DNA of 7,067 nucleotides from JAAYVZ01 sp035403265 (GCA_035403265.1 DAONEV010000225.1:1-7067), one strand, 5' to 3'; counted from the stretch's first letter, positions 1 to 6,120 are shown. A program made the numbers and translations. The notes: a model not told the origin generated them from the letters alone.

Positions 1-501
1 TCGCCCAACATCACCTCCGACGACACCGGGATCGGCGACTGGACCGACGAGCAGCTCTTCAAGCTCACGCAGGCCCATCATCCGGACGCCAACTTCTCCC
101 TCTTCATGGTGCGCGAGTGGAAGGAAAAGGCGGCGTTCGTGGGCAAGGCGAAGGCGCCTGTCGTCGTCACCGCGCCCGTCAAGGGCAAGCCAACCCAGCT
201 CGACATCACCGAGGAGCTGCGGACGGCCTGCGAGGGGCTGGTGCCGCCCGTCGCCGAGACGATGATCGACCTCATTGCGCGGGTCGACCCGGAGTACCAG
301 GAGAAGGTGCGCGGCAACGTCGTCCTGGCCGGGGGCAGCTCGGGCATCGCGGGTCTCGACAAGGCGCTCCAGGAAGCTCTGAAGGAGATCGGCGGCGGCC
401 GGGTGCAGGCCGTCAAGGACCCGGTCTTCGCCGGCTGCGACGGTGGACTCGCCATCGCCACCGACGCCGACGAGTCCGACTGGGAGAAGCTCACCTCCTG
501 A
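1..501 (+). CDS. MamK-like bacterial actin (MreB/ParM/MamK superfamily), C-terminal part only
   Basis: The left edge cuts this gene; the last 166 residues are visible, reading in frame from base 1 to TGA at 499-501. The nucleotide-binding glycine loop of the actin fold is seen as VVLAGGSSGIAGL (visible residues 107-119). The tail VKDPVFAGCDGG (138-149) followed by an acidic DWEKL ending recalls MamK, whose C-terminus (from memory) has AGGGSRIRGL, VKDPTFDGCRG and a similar Trp-containing end. The stretch LDITEELRTACE also parallels MamK's CDVTESVKIACE. Such proteins polymerise with ATP into cytoplasmic filaments; in magnetotactic bacteria MamK aligns magnetosomes, but MamK-like actins also occur without magnetosome genes. 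No other mam gene is visible, so a magnetosome role should not be assumed. The phosphate-1 and connect motifs lie outside the window. A generic MreB or Hsp70-like protein is less likely given the tail. The next gene begins 49 bases downstream. Confidence 0.8.
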   Translation, partial: SPNITSDDTGIGDWTDEQLFKLTQAHHPDANFSLFMVREWKEKAAFVGKAKAPVVVTAPVKGKPTQLDITEELRTACEGLVPPVAETMIDLIARVDPEYQEKVRGNVVLAGGSSGIAGLDKALQEALKEIGGGRVQAVKDPVFAGCDGGLAIATDADESDWEKLTS

Positions 502-507
502 CGAACG

Positions 508-530
508 ATTGCTCCGTGGCCGGACGCAAT
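508..530 (+). terminator. Hairpin just after the MamK-like gene, possible factor-assisted terminator
   Basis: ATTGCTCCG (508-516) pairs with CGGA (521-524) and GCAAT (526-530), giving nine base pairs with one bulged C at 525 and a four-base TGGC loop. It begins six bases after the actin stop codon. No run of T follows, so it is not a canonical intrinsic terminator; it could instead protect the 3' end of the mRNA or be chance. Its right arm overlaps the place where a -35 box for the next gene would lie. Confidence 0.4.
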
Positions 531-538
531 GCCCGTGC

Positions 539-551
539 TACCATCCGGGCG
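539..551 (+). promoter_or_regulatory. Predicted -10 element and leaderless start of the AMIN-like gene
   Basis: TACCAT (539-544), inside GCTACCAT, resembles a sigma-70-type -10 hexamer. Taking the hexamer as -12 to -7 puts +1 at base 551, which is the G of the chosen GTG start codon. No purine-rich ribosome binding site precedes that GTG, which fits a leaderless mRNA. No good -35 box is seen at 16-18 bases spacing, so the promoter rests on the -10 element and its position only. Confidence 0.4.
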
Positions 552-1537
552 TGACGCGGCAGGACCAGTCTCCGCCGGACCAGCCCTCCTTTCCCGCCGA
601 ACCCAGGGCGACAGGGTCCAAACCGCCTACCGAGACGTCGGGAGACCCCCCCCGGTTCGAGGAGATCTTCGCCGCACCGCCGCTCCCCCGGACGGTGTTG
701 CACGGGGAGGAGGAATCGCCCTCGGCGGGTCACGATTCTCCGGCAGGTTCGCTCCCCCTGGTCGGCCCTCCACCGGTTGACGACGAGAATCCCCTTGGTG
801 TGCTCAGGGATCGACCGGCGGGCGGTCGCCGGGGCCCCGATGCCGCTGCCTCCTTCGAGGACCTCGTGTCGCAGATGTTCGTGGACAATGTCGAGCACAG
901 CGAGCCGCCCCTGCCGCTGGACTTCGAGGTGGAGCGGCGTCAGCTCTGGCCGTGGGTGGCCGGGTTTGTCGCGCTGGTCGGCCTCGGGGCCACAGGCTTC
1001 CTGCTCTGGAGCCGCGGGGCCGGCCCAGTCGAAACCGGGACGGGTGCTTCCCAGGTCGTGGTGGTGCAGCCGACGTCCATCCCAGTGATCCCCACGCCCG
1101 AGACGGTCCCGACCCCCGCTGCGATCCCGACCGAATTTGCCGTCCCCGCATCCAGCCCGACTCCGGCGCAGGCCTCGGCTCTCGAGGACCCTGCCTCGCT
1201 CCCTCCCGCGACTCGCATCCAGACGGTCCGCTGGGAGCCAGGTGGAGACGGTGGGTCCGTCGTGCTGGTGGCCAACGGCGGCATCGTGCCGCACCGCATC
1301 CGGCATCTGCGGCTCGAAAACCCGCCGCGGGAGCTGGTGCGCATCGCGGGGATCAGCAGCGGGAGTGAGCCTGAGAGTCTCGCCGTCGGCGGGAGGCTGG
1401 TGGCGCGCGTCCGTCTCGGGCACCACCCCGAGCTGAGCCCTCCGGAGCTCTACGTCGTCGTCGACCTCGGCTCCGCCTCCGCACGCGTCGACGACGTGCA
1501 GTCGACGGGCAGCTCCGTCCGTATTCCGATCCGATAG
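551..1537 (+). CDS. Single-pass membrane protein with proline-rich linker and AMIN-like C-terminal domain
   Basis: A 328-residue protein. Residues 1-100 are disordered-looking, rich in Pro, Ser and acidic residues. Residues 101-131 (SFEDLVSQMFVDNVEH onward to VERR) look helical and more constrained. One membrane segment spans about 133-153 (WPWVAG to FLLW), followed by a Pro/Thr/Ser linker to about 218. The C-terminal domain (about 220-328) holds LENPPRELV (255-263), a later VRLGHHPEL and VVVDLG, then a closing beta-type RIPIR. This is the pattern of AMIN domains, which in other proteins bind peptidoglycan or secretin-associated envelope structures. The likely topology is N-terminus inside, AMIN-like domain outside. 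GTG at 551 was chosen over an upstream in-frame ATG at 443, which would overlap the actin gene by 59 bases. A C8 run at 646-653 lies in the N-terminal coding part. The AMIN assignment is from sequence pattern only; the partner is unknown. Confidence 0.7.
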   Translation: MTRQDQSPPDQPSFPAEPRATGSKPPTETSGDPPRFEEIFAAPPLPRTVLHGEEESPSAGHDSPAGSLPLVGPPPVDDENPLGVLRDRPAGGRRGPDAAASFEDLVSQMFVDNVEHSEPPLPLDFEVERRQLWPWVAGFVALVGLGATGFLLWSRGAGPVETGTGASQVVVVQPTSIPVIPTPETVPTPAAIPTEFAVPASSPTPAQASALEDPASLPPATRIQTVRWEPGGDGGSVVLVANGGIVPHRIRHLRLENPPRELVRIAGISSGSEPESLAVGGRLVARVRLGHHPELSPPELYVVVDLGSASARVDDVQSTGSSVRIPIR

Positions 1538-1601
1538 CCTCGCAGTCTCGCCGCCCCGCTTCCGGCCTCCCGGCGCGACCTGCCCAGGCTGTCAGGATGA
1601 C

Positions 1602-1617
1602 TGTGAATCCCTTCACG
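1602..1617. promoter_or_regulatory. CRP-like palindrome overlapping the -35 box
   Basis: TGTGA (1602-1606), six bases, TCACG (1613-1617) matches nine of ten positions of the CRP core TGTGA-N6-TCACA. A tighter inverted repeat GTGAA-TCCC-TTCAC (1603-1616) lies within it. The centre is at 1609.5, about 38.5 bases upstream of the predicted start at 1648, and the right arm covers the -35 hexamer. A regulator there could repress, or activate if the true start lies a few bases later than predicted. Which CRP/FNR-family protein would bind, if any, cannot be seen. Confidence 0.35.
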
Positions 1618-1648
1618 ACGCCGGCGCCGCTGGGCTAGAATGGCGAGG
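1612..1648 (+). promoter_or_regulatory. Sigma-70-type promoter of the acyltransferase-kinase gene
   Basis: The -35 TTCACG (1612-1617) matches TTGACA at four of six positions. An 18-base spacer follows, then -10 TAGAAT (1636-1641), a five-of-six match to TATAAT. The predicted transcription start is about 1648, giving a leader of roughly 90 bases before the ATG at 1738. The preceding stretch from 1538 holds no gene and no clear terminator for the AMIN-like gene. Confidence 0.55.
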
Positions 1649-1653
1649 CAGTG

Positions 1654-1735
1654 GTGCCTCCCGCGATGCTTGGCCCGCACCGGTGGTCGCAGGTAGGGCG
1701 CCAGCTCGAACCGACGAACCGGACATGGGAGGCGT
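1654..1735 (+). promoter_or_regulatory. 5' leader that can fold its ribosome binding site into a long-range helix
   Basis: GCCTCCC at 1656-1662 is the exact complement of GGGAGGC at 1727-1733, which contains the ribosome binding site of the next gene. G-U pairs extend the helix to ten consecutive pairs (1654-1663 with 1726-1735). Within the enclosed loop, CCGGT (1680-1684) and TCG (1687-1689) can pair with CGAACCGG (1715-1722) around a two-base bulge. This suggests a structured leader able to hide the start site, but it matches no riboswitch class I recognise and GC-rich DNA gives such matches by chance. Confidence 0.3.
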
Positions 1736-1737
1736 GC

Positions 1738-3948
1738 ATGTACGACATCGAAGGGTCCCTCGACCGACAGATCCTCGCCACCGGCCGGACCCGACCCGCC
1801 TGTCTGTTCACGGAGGCGCTGGACCCGCGGGTCGTCGAGGCGGCCTGCTTCCTCACCAGGTTCGTCCGTCCCGTCCTGCTGGCGCGCCAGGAGGAGGTTC
1901 GCGAGGTCGTGGATCGCGAGCTGCCCCACCTCGATCGCGACCGCGTCGAGTACACGCTCTCGGAGAGCTCCTTCGTCGACATCCCGGCCCGCGCCGACCT
2001 GGTGGATCAGTTCGCCCAGGAGTACATCGCGTGCGCTCGCAAGGGAGGCCGCGTGGTGGCGATCGAGGAGGCCCGGCGCTGGGTCTGTGAGCCGGCCCGG
2101 TTCGGCATCATGGCCGCGCGGCTGGAGCATGCCGACATGGTCGTCGGCGGTGCCATCCACGAGCCGAAGGACTACTTCCGCCTCATGATCCGCTTCCTGG
2201 CCCGGGAAGGCGTCTGCTGCGAGGCGGGCGTGTTCGTGCTGCCGGAGGAGCACCCGGAAGAGGTCTTCCCGCACAACATCGTGGTCTTCGGCGATGTCGG
2301 CGTCAACGCCACCATGACCCCGGACGTCCTGGCCTACAACGCGGTCGAGACCTGCGCCGTGGCGCGCGACCTCATTCCCGACGACGTGCTTCCCGAGGTG
2401 CACGGGGCAATCGTCTCGTACTCGAACCGCGGCTCGGACGAGGGGCCCTCTCCGGAGCTGGTGCGGCGCGCCGTCGAGCTGGTACCCGAGTACCTGACCG
2501 CCCGGGTTCGGCAGAACCCCCGCTACGGCTCAATCCGAATCCAGGGTGAGGTCAAGGTCTCCGTGGCACTGTCCCAGCGCTCGGCCATGTACTACCAGCG
2601 GCACAAGAACATGCCGTGGGAGGGCAGCCCCAACGTCATCATCTGCCCCAACCTGGACATGGGTAACCTGCTGTACCACCTCTACGGGACGCGCTTCCCC
2701 ACCGCGCGCAAGTTCCCGGTGATGGCCGGCCTCGGGTCCCGGGGTGTCGACCTCGCGATGGACTCGAGCCCGGAGGATATCCGCCTGGCGGTGAAGGCCT
2801 CGGTGCTGCGGCTGCACATCCAGGGGCCCCGCCGCCTCATGAAGGACACCTTCTTCCGCCGGTTCATGGTGCTGGCGGTCAACCCCGGCTCGACCTCCAC
2901 GAAGATCTCGGTCTACGAGGGTGAGGAGGAGCGGTTCACGAAGGAGCTGCAGCATTCGGCCCAGGAGCTGCTGCCGTTCGAGGGCAGGCCGCTCACCGAG
3001 CAGTTCGGCTTCCGCAAGGACGTGATCCTTCAGGCCCTGGCCGAGAACGACCTGTCCATGGACGACATCGACGCCGTGTCGGGGCGCGGCGGCGTCCTGC
3101 ATCCGGTGCCCCACGGCACCATGGCGGTCAACGACGCGATGGTGAGCGACCTGCGTGCGGCGCGATACGGCGAGCACGCCTCGAACCTGGGTGGTCTCAT
3201 CGCCCACGAGCTCGTGGCGGGCACCGGCAAGCCGTCGTTCATCGTTGACCCGGTGGTCGTGGACGAGGTGGCCGAGCGGGTGCGCATCACCGGGCTCAAG
3301 GAGATCCGCCGGCGGGTCGTCAGCCACGCCCTCAACCAGATCGCCACGGCCCGCCGCTTCGCCGAGGAGAACGAGACCTTCTACGAGAAGATCAACGTCA
3401 TCGTCTGTCACATGGGCGGCGGCATCACGATCGGTGCGCACAAGCGGGGGACCTACATCGACGTCAACAACGGCCTCGACGGAGAGGGTCCGTTCACGCC
3501 CCAACGTTCCGGCTCACTGCCGGTCGGGGATCTCATCGACCTCTGCTTCTCCGGCAAGTACACCAGGGCCGAGCTCAAGAAGCTCAACAAGGGGCGTGGA
3601 GGGCTCATCGATCTGCTGGGAACCTCCGATCTCCGGGAGGTGGAGCGGCGCATGCAAGCGGGGGACGCCGAGGCCGCCGCCGTCTTCGACGCCCTGGCGT
3701 ACCAGATCTCGAAGTGGATTTGCATCTTGCTACCGGCCTTCGACGGTCAGGCGGTGGATCGCATTCTTCTGACCGGTGGGATGGCGCGCTCCAGGCTGCT
3801 GGTGGAAGCGATCACCCGTTACGTCGCGGCGGTCGGCTGCGGCGTCTGCGTCTACCCCGGTGAAAACGAGATGTTTGCCCTCGTCAAGGGCGCCTTGCGG
3901 GTTCTGTCGGGCAAGGAGCCGGTCCGACAATACGAGCGGGAGCAGTAG
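1738..3948 (+). CDS. Fused phosphate acyltransferase (Pta/Ptb family) and butyrate kinase
   Basis: A 736-residue protein. Residues 1 to about 376 form a phosphate acetyl/butyryltransferase domain: FGIMAARLEHADMVVGGAIHEPKDYFR (122-148, in two motifs), GDVGVNA (185-191), VSYSNRGS (226-233) and CPNLDMGN (303-310). From M377 a full-length butyrate kinase (360 residues, usual about 355) follows: VNPGSTSTK (381-389), CHMGGGITIGAH (557-568), DVNNGLDGEGPF (575-586), TGGMARS (679-685) and PGENEM (707-712), all acetate/butyrate kinase signatures of the actin-like ASKHA fold. Together they would convert acyl-CoA plus phosphate to acyl-phosphate, then to acid plus ATP, or the reverse. At the position of the family's catalytic Ser-Arg the transferase has A340-M341, while the later Asp is kept (D347). 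ATG 1738 was chosen because GGGAGG (1727-1732) stands five bases before it; GTG 1651 would sit at the 5' end of the mRNA. It is a single cytoplasmic gene with its own promoter. Kinase call very secure, acyl specificity unknown. Confidence 0.9.
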   Translation: MYDIEGSLDRQILATGRTRPACLFTEALDPRVVEAACFLTRFVRPVLLARQEEVREVVDRELPHLDRDRVEYTLSESSFVDIPARADLVDQFAQEYIACARKGGRVVAIEEARRWVCEPARFGIMAARLEHADMVVGGAIHEPKDYFRLMIRFLAREGVCCEAGVFVLPEEHPEEVFPHNIVVFGDVGVNATMTPDVLAYNAVETCAVARDLIPDDVLPEVHGAIVSYSNRGSDEGPSPELVRRAVELVPEYLTARVRQNPRYGSIRIQGEVKVSVALSQRSAMYYQRHKNMPWEGSPNVIICPNLDMGNLLYHLYGTRFPTARKFPVMAGLGSRGVDLAMDSSPEDIRLAVKASVLRLHIQGPRRLMKDTFFRRFMVLAVNPGSTSTKISVYEGEEERFTKELQHSAQELLPFEGRPLTEQFGFRKDVILQALAENDLSMDDIDAVSGRGGVLHPVPHGTMAVNDAMVSDLRAARYGEHASNLGGLIAHELVAGTGKPSFIVDPVVVDEVAERVRITGLKEIRRRVVSHALNQIATARRFAEENETFYEKINVIVCHMGGGITIGAHKRGTYIDVNNGLDGEGPFTPQRSGSLPVGDLIDLCFSGKYTRAELKKLNKGRGGLIDLLGTSDLREVERRMQAGDAEAAAVFDALAYQISKWICILLPAFDGQAVDRILLTGGMARSRLLVEAITRYVAAVGCGVCVYPGENEMFALVKGALRVLSGKEPVRQYEREQ

Positions 3949-3987
3949 GCCGCACTCTCGCCAAGCCAGGCCCGAGGCTCAGCCACG

Positions 3988-4019
3988 ACGTCGTCTGCCC
4001 TGGGCGGGCCTTACGACGT
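3988..4019. terminator. Possible bidirectional hairpin between convergent genes
   Basis: ACGTCGT (3988-3994) pairs with ACGACGT (4013-4019), and inside it GCCC (3997-4000) pairs with GGGC (4006-4009) across a small interior loop. It lies 39 bases after the kinase stop and overlaps the last three codons of the minus-strand gene. No T-run is present on either side, so termination is uncertain. The remaining bases from 3949 to 3987 show nothing. Confidence 0.3.
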
Positions 4020-4586
4020 GAGGATCCGGACCGGCTCGGTGGTGGCTTCCTCGAGGGAGCGTGCCCGGCGATGCATCTCCAGCACGCCGGGAAGCGGACC
4101 AAGGATCTGACCGCTCAGCTTGAGCGAGTAGTGGTGGGCCGGCGCGTAGAGCTCCTGGCCTTGCTCCGAGGGGTCGAGCCGCTCGTCTGTCCCCAGGTCG
4201 CGGATCTCGATTCCGTCAGGTATGGCCTCGAGCAACGCCTGGCGGATCGCCGCCCCGCCTTCCCGGCTGAACGTCTCGGCGCGAAACCGGAAGCTGCCGC
4301 CCGCCACCTCGACGCTACTCTCGATGCTCAGACCGGCCACGCCGCCGTGCTCCTGGATCGCGGCCATGAGCGGTACGCCGTAGCTGTCGGGGGTGAGGAC
4401 GACGTGGTGGGAGCCAGCCGCCAGAAGCAGCTGGACGCGCTGCGTGAGGCTCTCGGGAGCCACCGGGACGTCGCTCCCCAGTACCGCACCCTCGTGCAGA
4501 CTCCCGGCCGTCGCACCAAAGCCCGCGAGAAAGCCCCGCAGCGTCTCCTCGTCGCCCTTCACCACGATCTTGAGCCACGTCGTCAT
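4011..4586 (-). CDS. Unrecognised 191-residue soluble protein, cotranscribed with the antiporter
   Basis: I do not recognise this family. The protein opens with a strand-like MTTWLKIVVKGDEE, has no signal peptide or membrane segment, and is mildly acidic. Two alternating alpha/beta-looking parts are visible: residues 1 to about 85, including VVLTPDSYGVPLMAAIQEHGG (62-82 region), and a part around FRFRAETFSREGG (99-111). The C-terminal stretch from Y147 to about A181 (YAPAHHYSLKLSG, then GPLPGVLEMHRRARS) is rich in His, Tyr and Arg and looks the most constrained. ATG 4586 begins 11 bases after the antiporter stop codon, and the AGGAG ribosome binding site overlaps that stop (TAGGAGCG), so translation is probably coupled. 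A cytoplasmic accessory or regulatory role for the antiporter is suggested by this arrangement only. Nothing in the sequence shows a catalytic site. Confidence 0.75.
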   Translation of the reverse strand: MTTWLKIVVKGDEETLRGFLAGFGATAGSLHEGAVLGSDVPVAPESLTQRVQLLLAAGSHHVVLTPDSYGVPLMAAIQEHGGVAGLSIESSVEVAGGSFRFRAETFSREGGAAIRQALLEAIPDGIEIRDLGTDERLDPSEQGQELYAPAHHYSLKLSGQILGPLPGVLEMHRRARSLEEATTEPVRILTS

Positions 4587-4597
4587 GTCGCACGCTC

Positions 4598-6025
4598 CTA
4601 GAAGAAGACAGCCGTTGCCAGCAGGAAGGTCGGAATCAGTATGGGGAGAGAGTAACGGACCATGTAGCCGAAGAACGAGGGCATCTTGACGCCGGCTTCC
4701 TCGGCGATCGACTTGACCATGAAGTTGGGGGCGTTGCCGATGTACGTGTTGGCGCCCATGAAGACGGCACCGGTGGACACCGCCTGCAGGAACGCCGGTG
4801 CGTCCGTGATCAGGCGGGAAACGGCCTGGCGCTCCAGCATCCCCGGATAGAGGCGGCCGAGGGCGGTCTGCAGGAACGTGAGGTAGGTAGGGGCGTTGTC
4901 CAGGAACGACGAGAGGGCGCCGGTGGCCCAGAAGAACTGGCCTGGTGTGTGGATCGCCCGGATGATGAAGGCCAGCGCTCCGTGCTCGCCTGCGCCCAGC
5001 ATCAACAGCGCCGGGATCATGGTGGCGAAGATGCCGGCGAAGAGGATCGCCACCTCCTTGATCGGACCCCACGAGTACTCGTTCTCCGTGCGCAGGGCGT
5101 TCGACGTGGTCAGCCAGGAGGTCGCGGCCAGCACCAGCAGGATGCCATCTCGCATGAAGCTCTGCACCTGCTGGTGAACCCCCAGAAGCGAAACCTCCCC
5201 CACGTGCCACAGGCCGGAGACCACGACGGCGCCCAGGACGCCTCCGAGGAGCAGAAAGTTGTGCCAGCCGTCGACGCGCAAGGGTTCGCGGATGCCGGCA
5301 GGGACTTGCCGCACCTCGGGGCTCTCACGCCGCCACAGCACCGTGTCCACGGCCACGAAGGCGCCGAGCACGACGGCCGCCACCAGCAGCATCTCCCTCC
5401 ACAGGCCGAGAGTCCACTGGAAAGGGACGCCGTGGAGGAACCCGAGGAACAGCGGCGGGTCGCCCAGGGGCGTGAGCGCGCCGCCGATGTTGGCGACCAC
5501 GAAGATGAAGAACACCACCGTGTGAGCCCGGTGCCGGCGATGCCTGTTGGCGCGCAGCAGTGGCCGGATGAGCAGCATCGCGGCGCCGGTGGTGCCAATC
5601 ACCGAGGCGAGGGTAGTGCCGATCACCATGAGTACGGCGTTGACCGGCGGGCTGCCACGCATCGAGCCGCGAATCAGGATGCCGCCGCCGATCGTGAACA
5701 GCGTGCCGATCAGGATGAGGAATGGCACATAGTCGACGATCGCCATGTGTGCCAGGCTGTACATCGCCGGCTCGCCGTAGATGAGGACGAACGGCACCGC
5801 CAGAAGCAGCCCCCACGCCAGGGACACCTTCGGGTAATGGCGATGCCAGAAGTGCGGTGCCAGCAAGGGGAAGAGCGCGATCGACAGGAGGATGCCGACA
5901 AATGGCAGGGCACTCCAGGCGGGCAGCGTCGAGCCCAGCTCCGAGGCGCCGGAGGCAGCGGCCCCCTCAGGCAGGAGCAGACTGAGGAGGGCGAGGGCTC
6001 CAAGGCAGACGGGTTTTCGCGGCAT
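4598..6025 (-). CDS. Sodium:proton antiporter, CitMHS_2/NhaD-like, ion transporter superfamily
   Basis: A 475-residue polytopic inner-membrane protein with about 11-13 hydrophobic segments. The first (residues 5-24) looks like a cleavable signal peptide ending near AAASG. Family motifs are WHRHYPK (60-66), GTTGAAMLLIRPLL (144-157), NIGGALTPLGDPPLFLGFL (179-197), SSFLDNAPTYLTF (372-384) and GANTYIGNAPNF (424-435). The two related half-sites, TPLGDPP and the LDNAPT/IGNAPN pair, are typical of the ion transporter superfamily, with D189 and D376 as candidate ion-binding residues. By family it would exchange Na+ for H+, supporting sodium and pH homeostasis; citrate or other anion transport cannot be excluded. 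ATG 6025 is chosen because GGGAGG stands four bases before it; an upstream GTG at about 6055 lacks such a site and would fall inside an inverted repeat region. It is the first gene of a two-gene operon. Confidence 0.88.
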   Translation of the reverse strand: MPRKPVCLGALALLSLLLPEGAAASGASELGSTLPAWSALPFVGILLSIALFPLLAPHFWHRHYPKVSLAWGLLLAVPFVLIYGEPAMYSLAHMAIVDYVPFLILIGTLFTIGGGILIRGSMRGSPPVNAVLMVIGTTLASVIGTTGAAMLLIRPLLRANRHRRHRAHTVVFFIFVVANIGGALTPLGDPPLFLGFLHGVPFQWTLGLWREMLLVAAVVLGAFVAVDTVLWRRESPEVRQVPAGIREPLRVDGWHNFLLLGGVLGAVVVSGLWHVGEVSLLGVHQQVQSFMRDGILLVLAATSWLTTSNALRTENEYSWGPIKEVAILFAGIFATMIPALLMLGAGEHGALAFIIRAIHTPGQFFWATGALSSFLDNAPTYLTFLQTALGRLYPGMLERQAVSRLITDAPAFLQAVSTGAVFMGANTYIGNAPNFMVKSIAEEAGVKMPSFFGYMVRYSLPILIPTFLLATAVFF

Positions 6026-6039
6026 CAACCCTCCCGGTT

Positions 6040-6052
6040 CCGCCAGTGGCGG
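6040..6052. repeat. Inverted repeat in the antiporter leader
   Basis: CCGCCA (6040-6045), G, TGGCGG (6047-6052) is a perfect six-base dyad. On the minus strand it ends four bases before the antiporter's GGGAGG ribosome binding site. It could be an operator, or an mRNA hairpin next to the ribosome site; in GC-rich DNA chance is also possible. Confidence 0.4.
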
Positions 6053-6063
6053 CACGGCAACGC

Positions 6064-6076
6064 TACCATAGGCGGT
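6064..6076 (+). promoter_or_regulatory. Candidate -10 element upstream of nnr
   Basis: TACCAT (6064-6069), within the same octamer GCTACCAT found before the AMIN-like gene, predicts a start near 6076 and a 45-base leader. No convincing -35 box is seen. On the opposite strand the overlapping bases read TATGGT, so a divergent promoter for the antiporter could share this spot. Confidence 0.3.
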
Positions 6077-6120
6077 GAGACTTGGTCCCGCAGCCCGCGG
6101 GCGGTCTCCGGGAGGTGGCC

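Noticed and set aside
1..501. Magnetosome gene cluster
   Set aside because: Only the actin resembles a mam gene; nothing else in the window belongs to magnetosome biology.
443..550. Upstream ATG start for the AMIN-like gene
   Set aside because: It would overlap the end of the actin gene by 59 bases in another frame and has no ribosome site; GTG 551 fits the -10 element.
491..1426. Long open frame antisense to the AMIN-like gene
   Set aside because: Rich in Arg, Gly and His with no family motif, typical of a shadow frame in high-GC DNA; the + strand frame has a membrane segment and a recognisable domain.
1549..1575. Hairpin terminator after the AMIN-like gene (CGCCG/CGGCG)
   Set aside because: Five-base stem with a 17-base loop and no T-run; too weak to call.
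1651..1737. N-terminal extension of the fusion protein from GTG 1651
   Set aside because: It would lie at the predicted transcript start without a ribosome site, while ATG 1738 has GGGAGG at five bases and the family's alignable region begins after it.
2530..3504. Long antisense open frame in the acyltransferase-kinase gene
   Set aside because: The + strand carries unmistakable kinase signatures and the antisense product resembles no family.
2866..3948. A separate butyrate kinase gene starting at the ATG at 2866
   Set aside because: No ribosome binding site precedes it and the reading frame continues unbroken from the transferase, so a fusion is the simpler reading.
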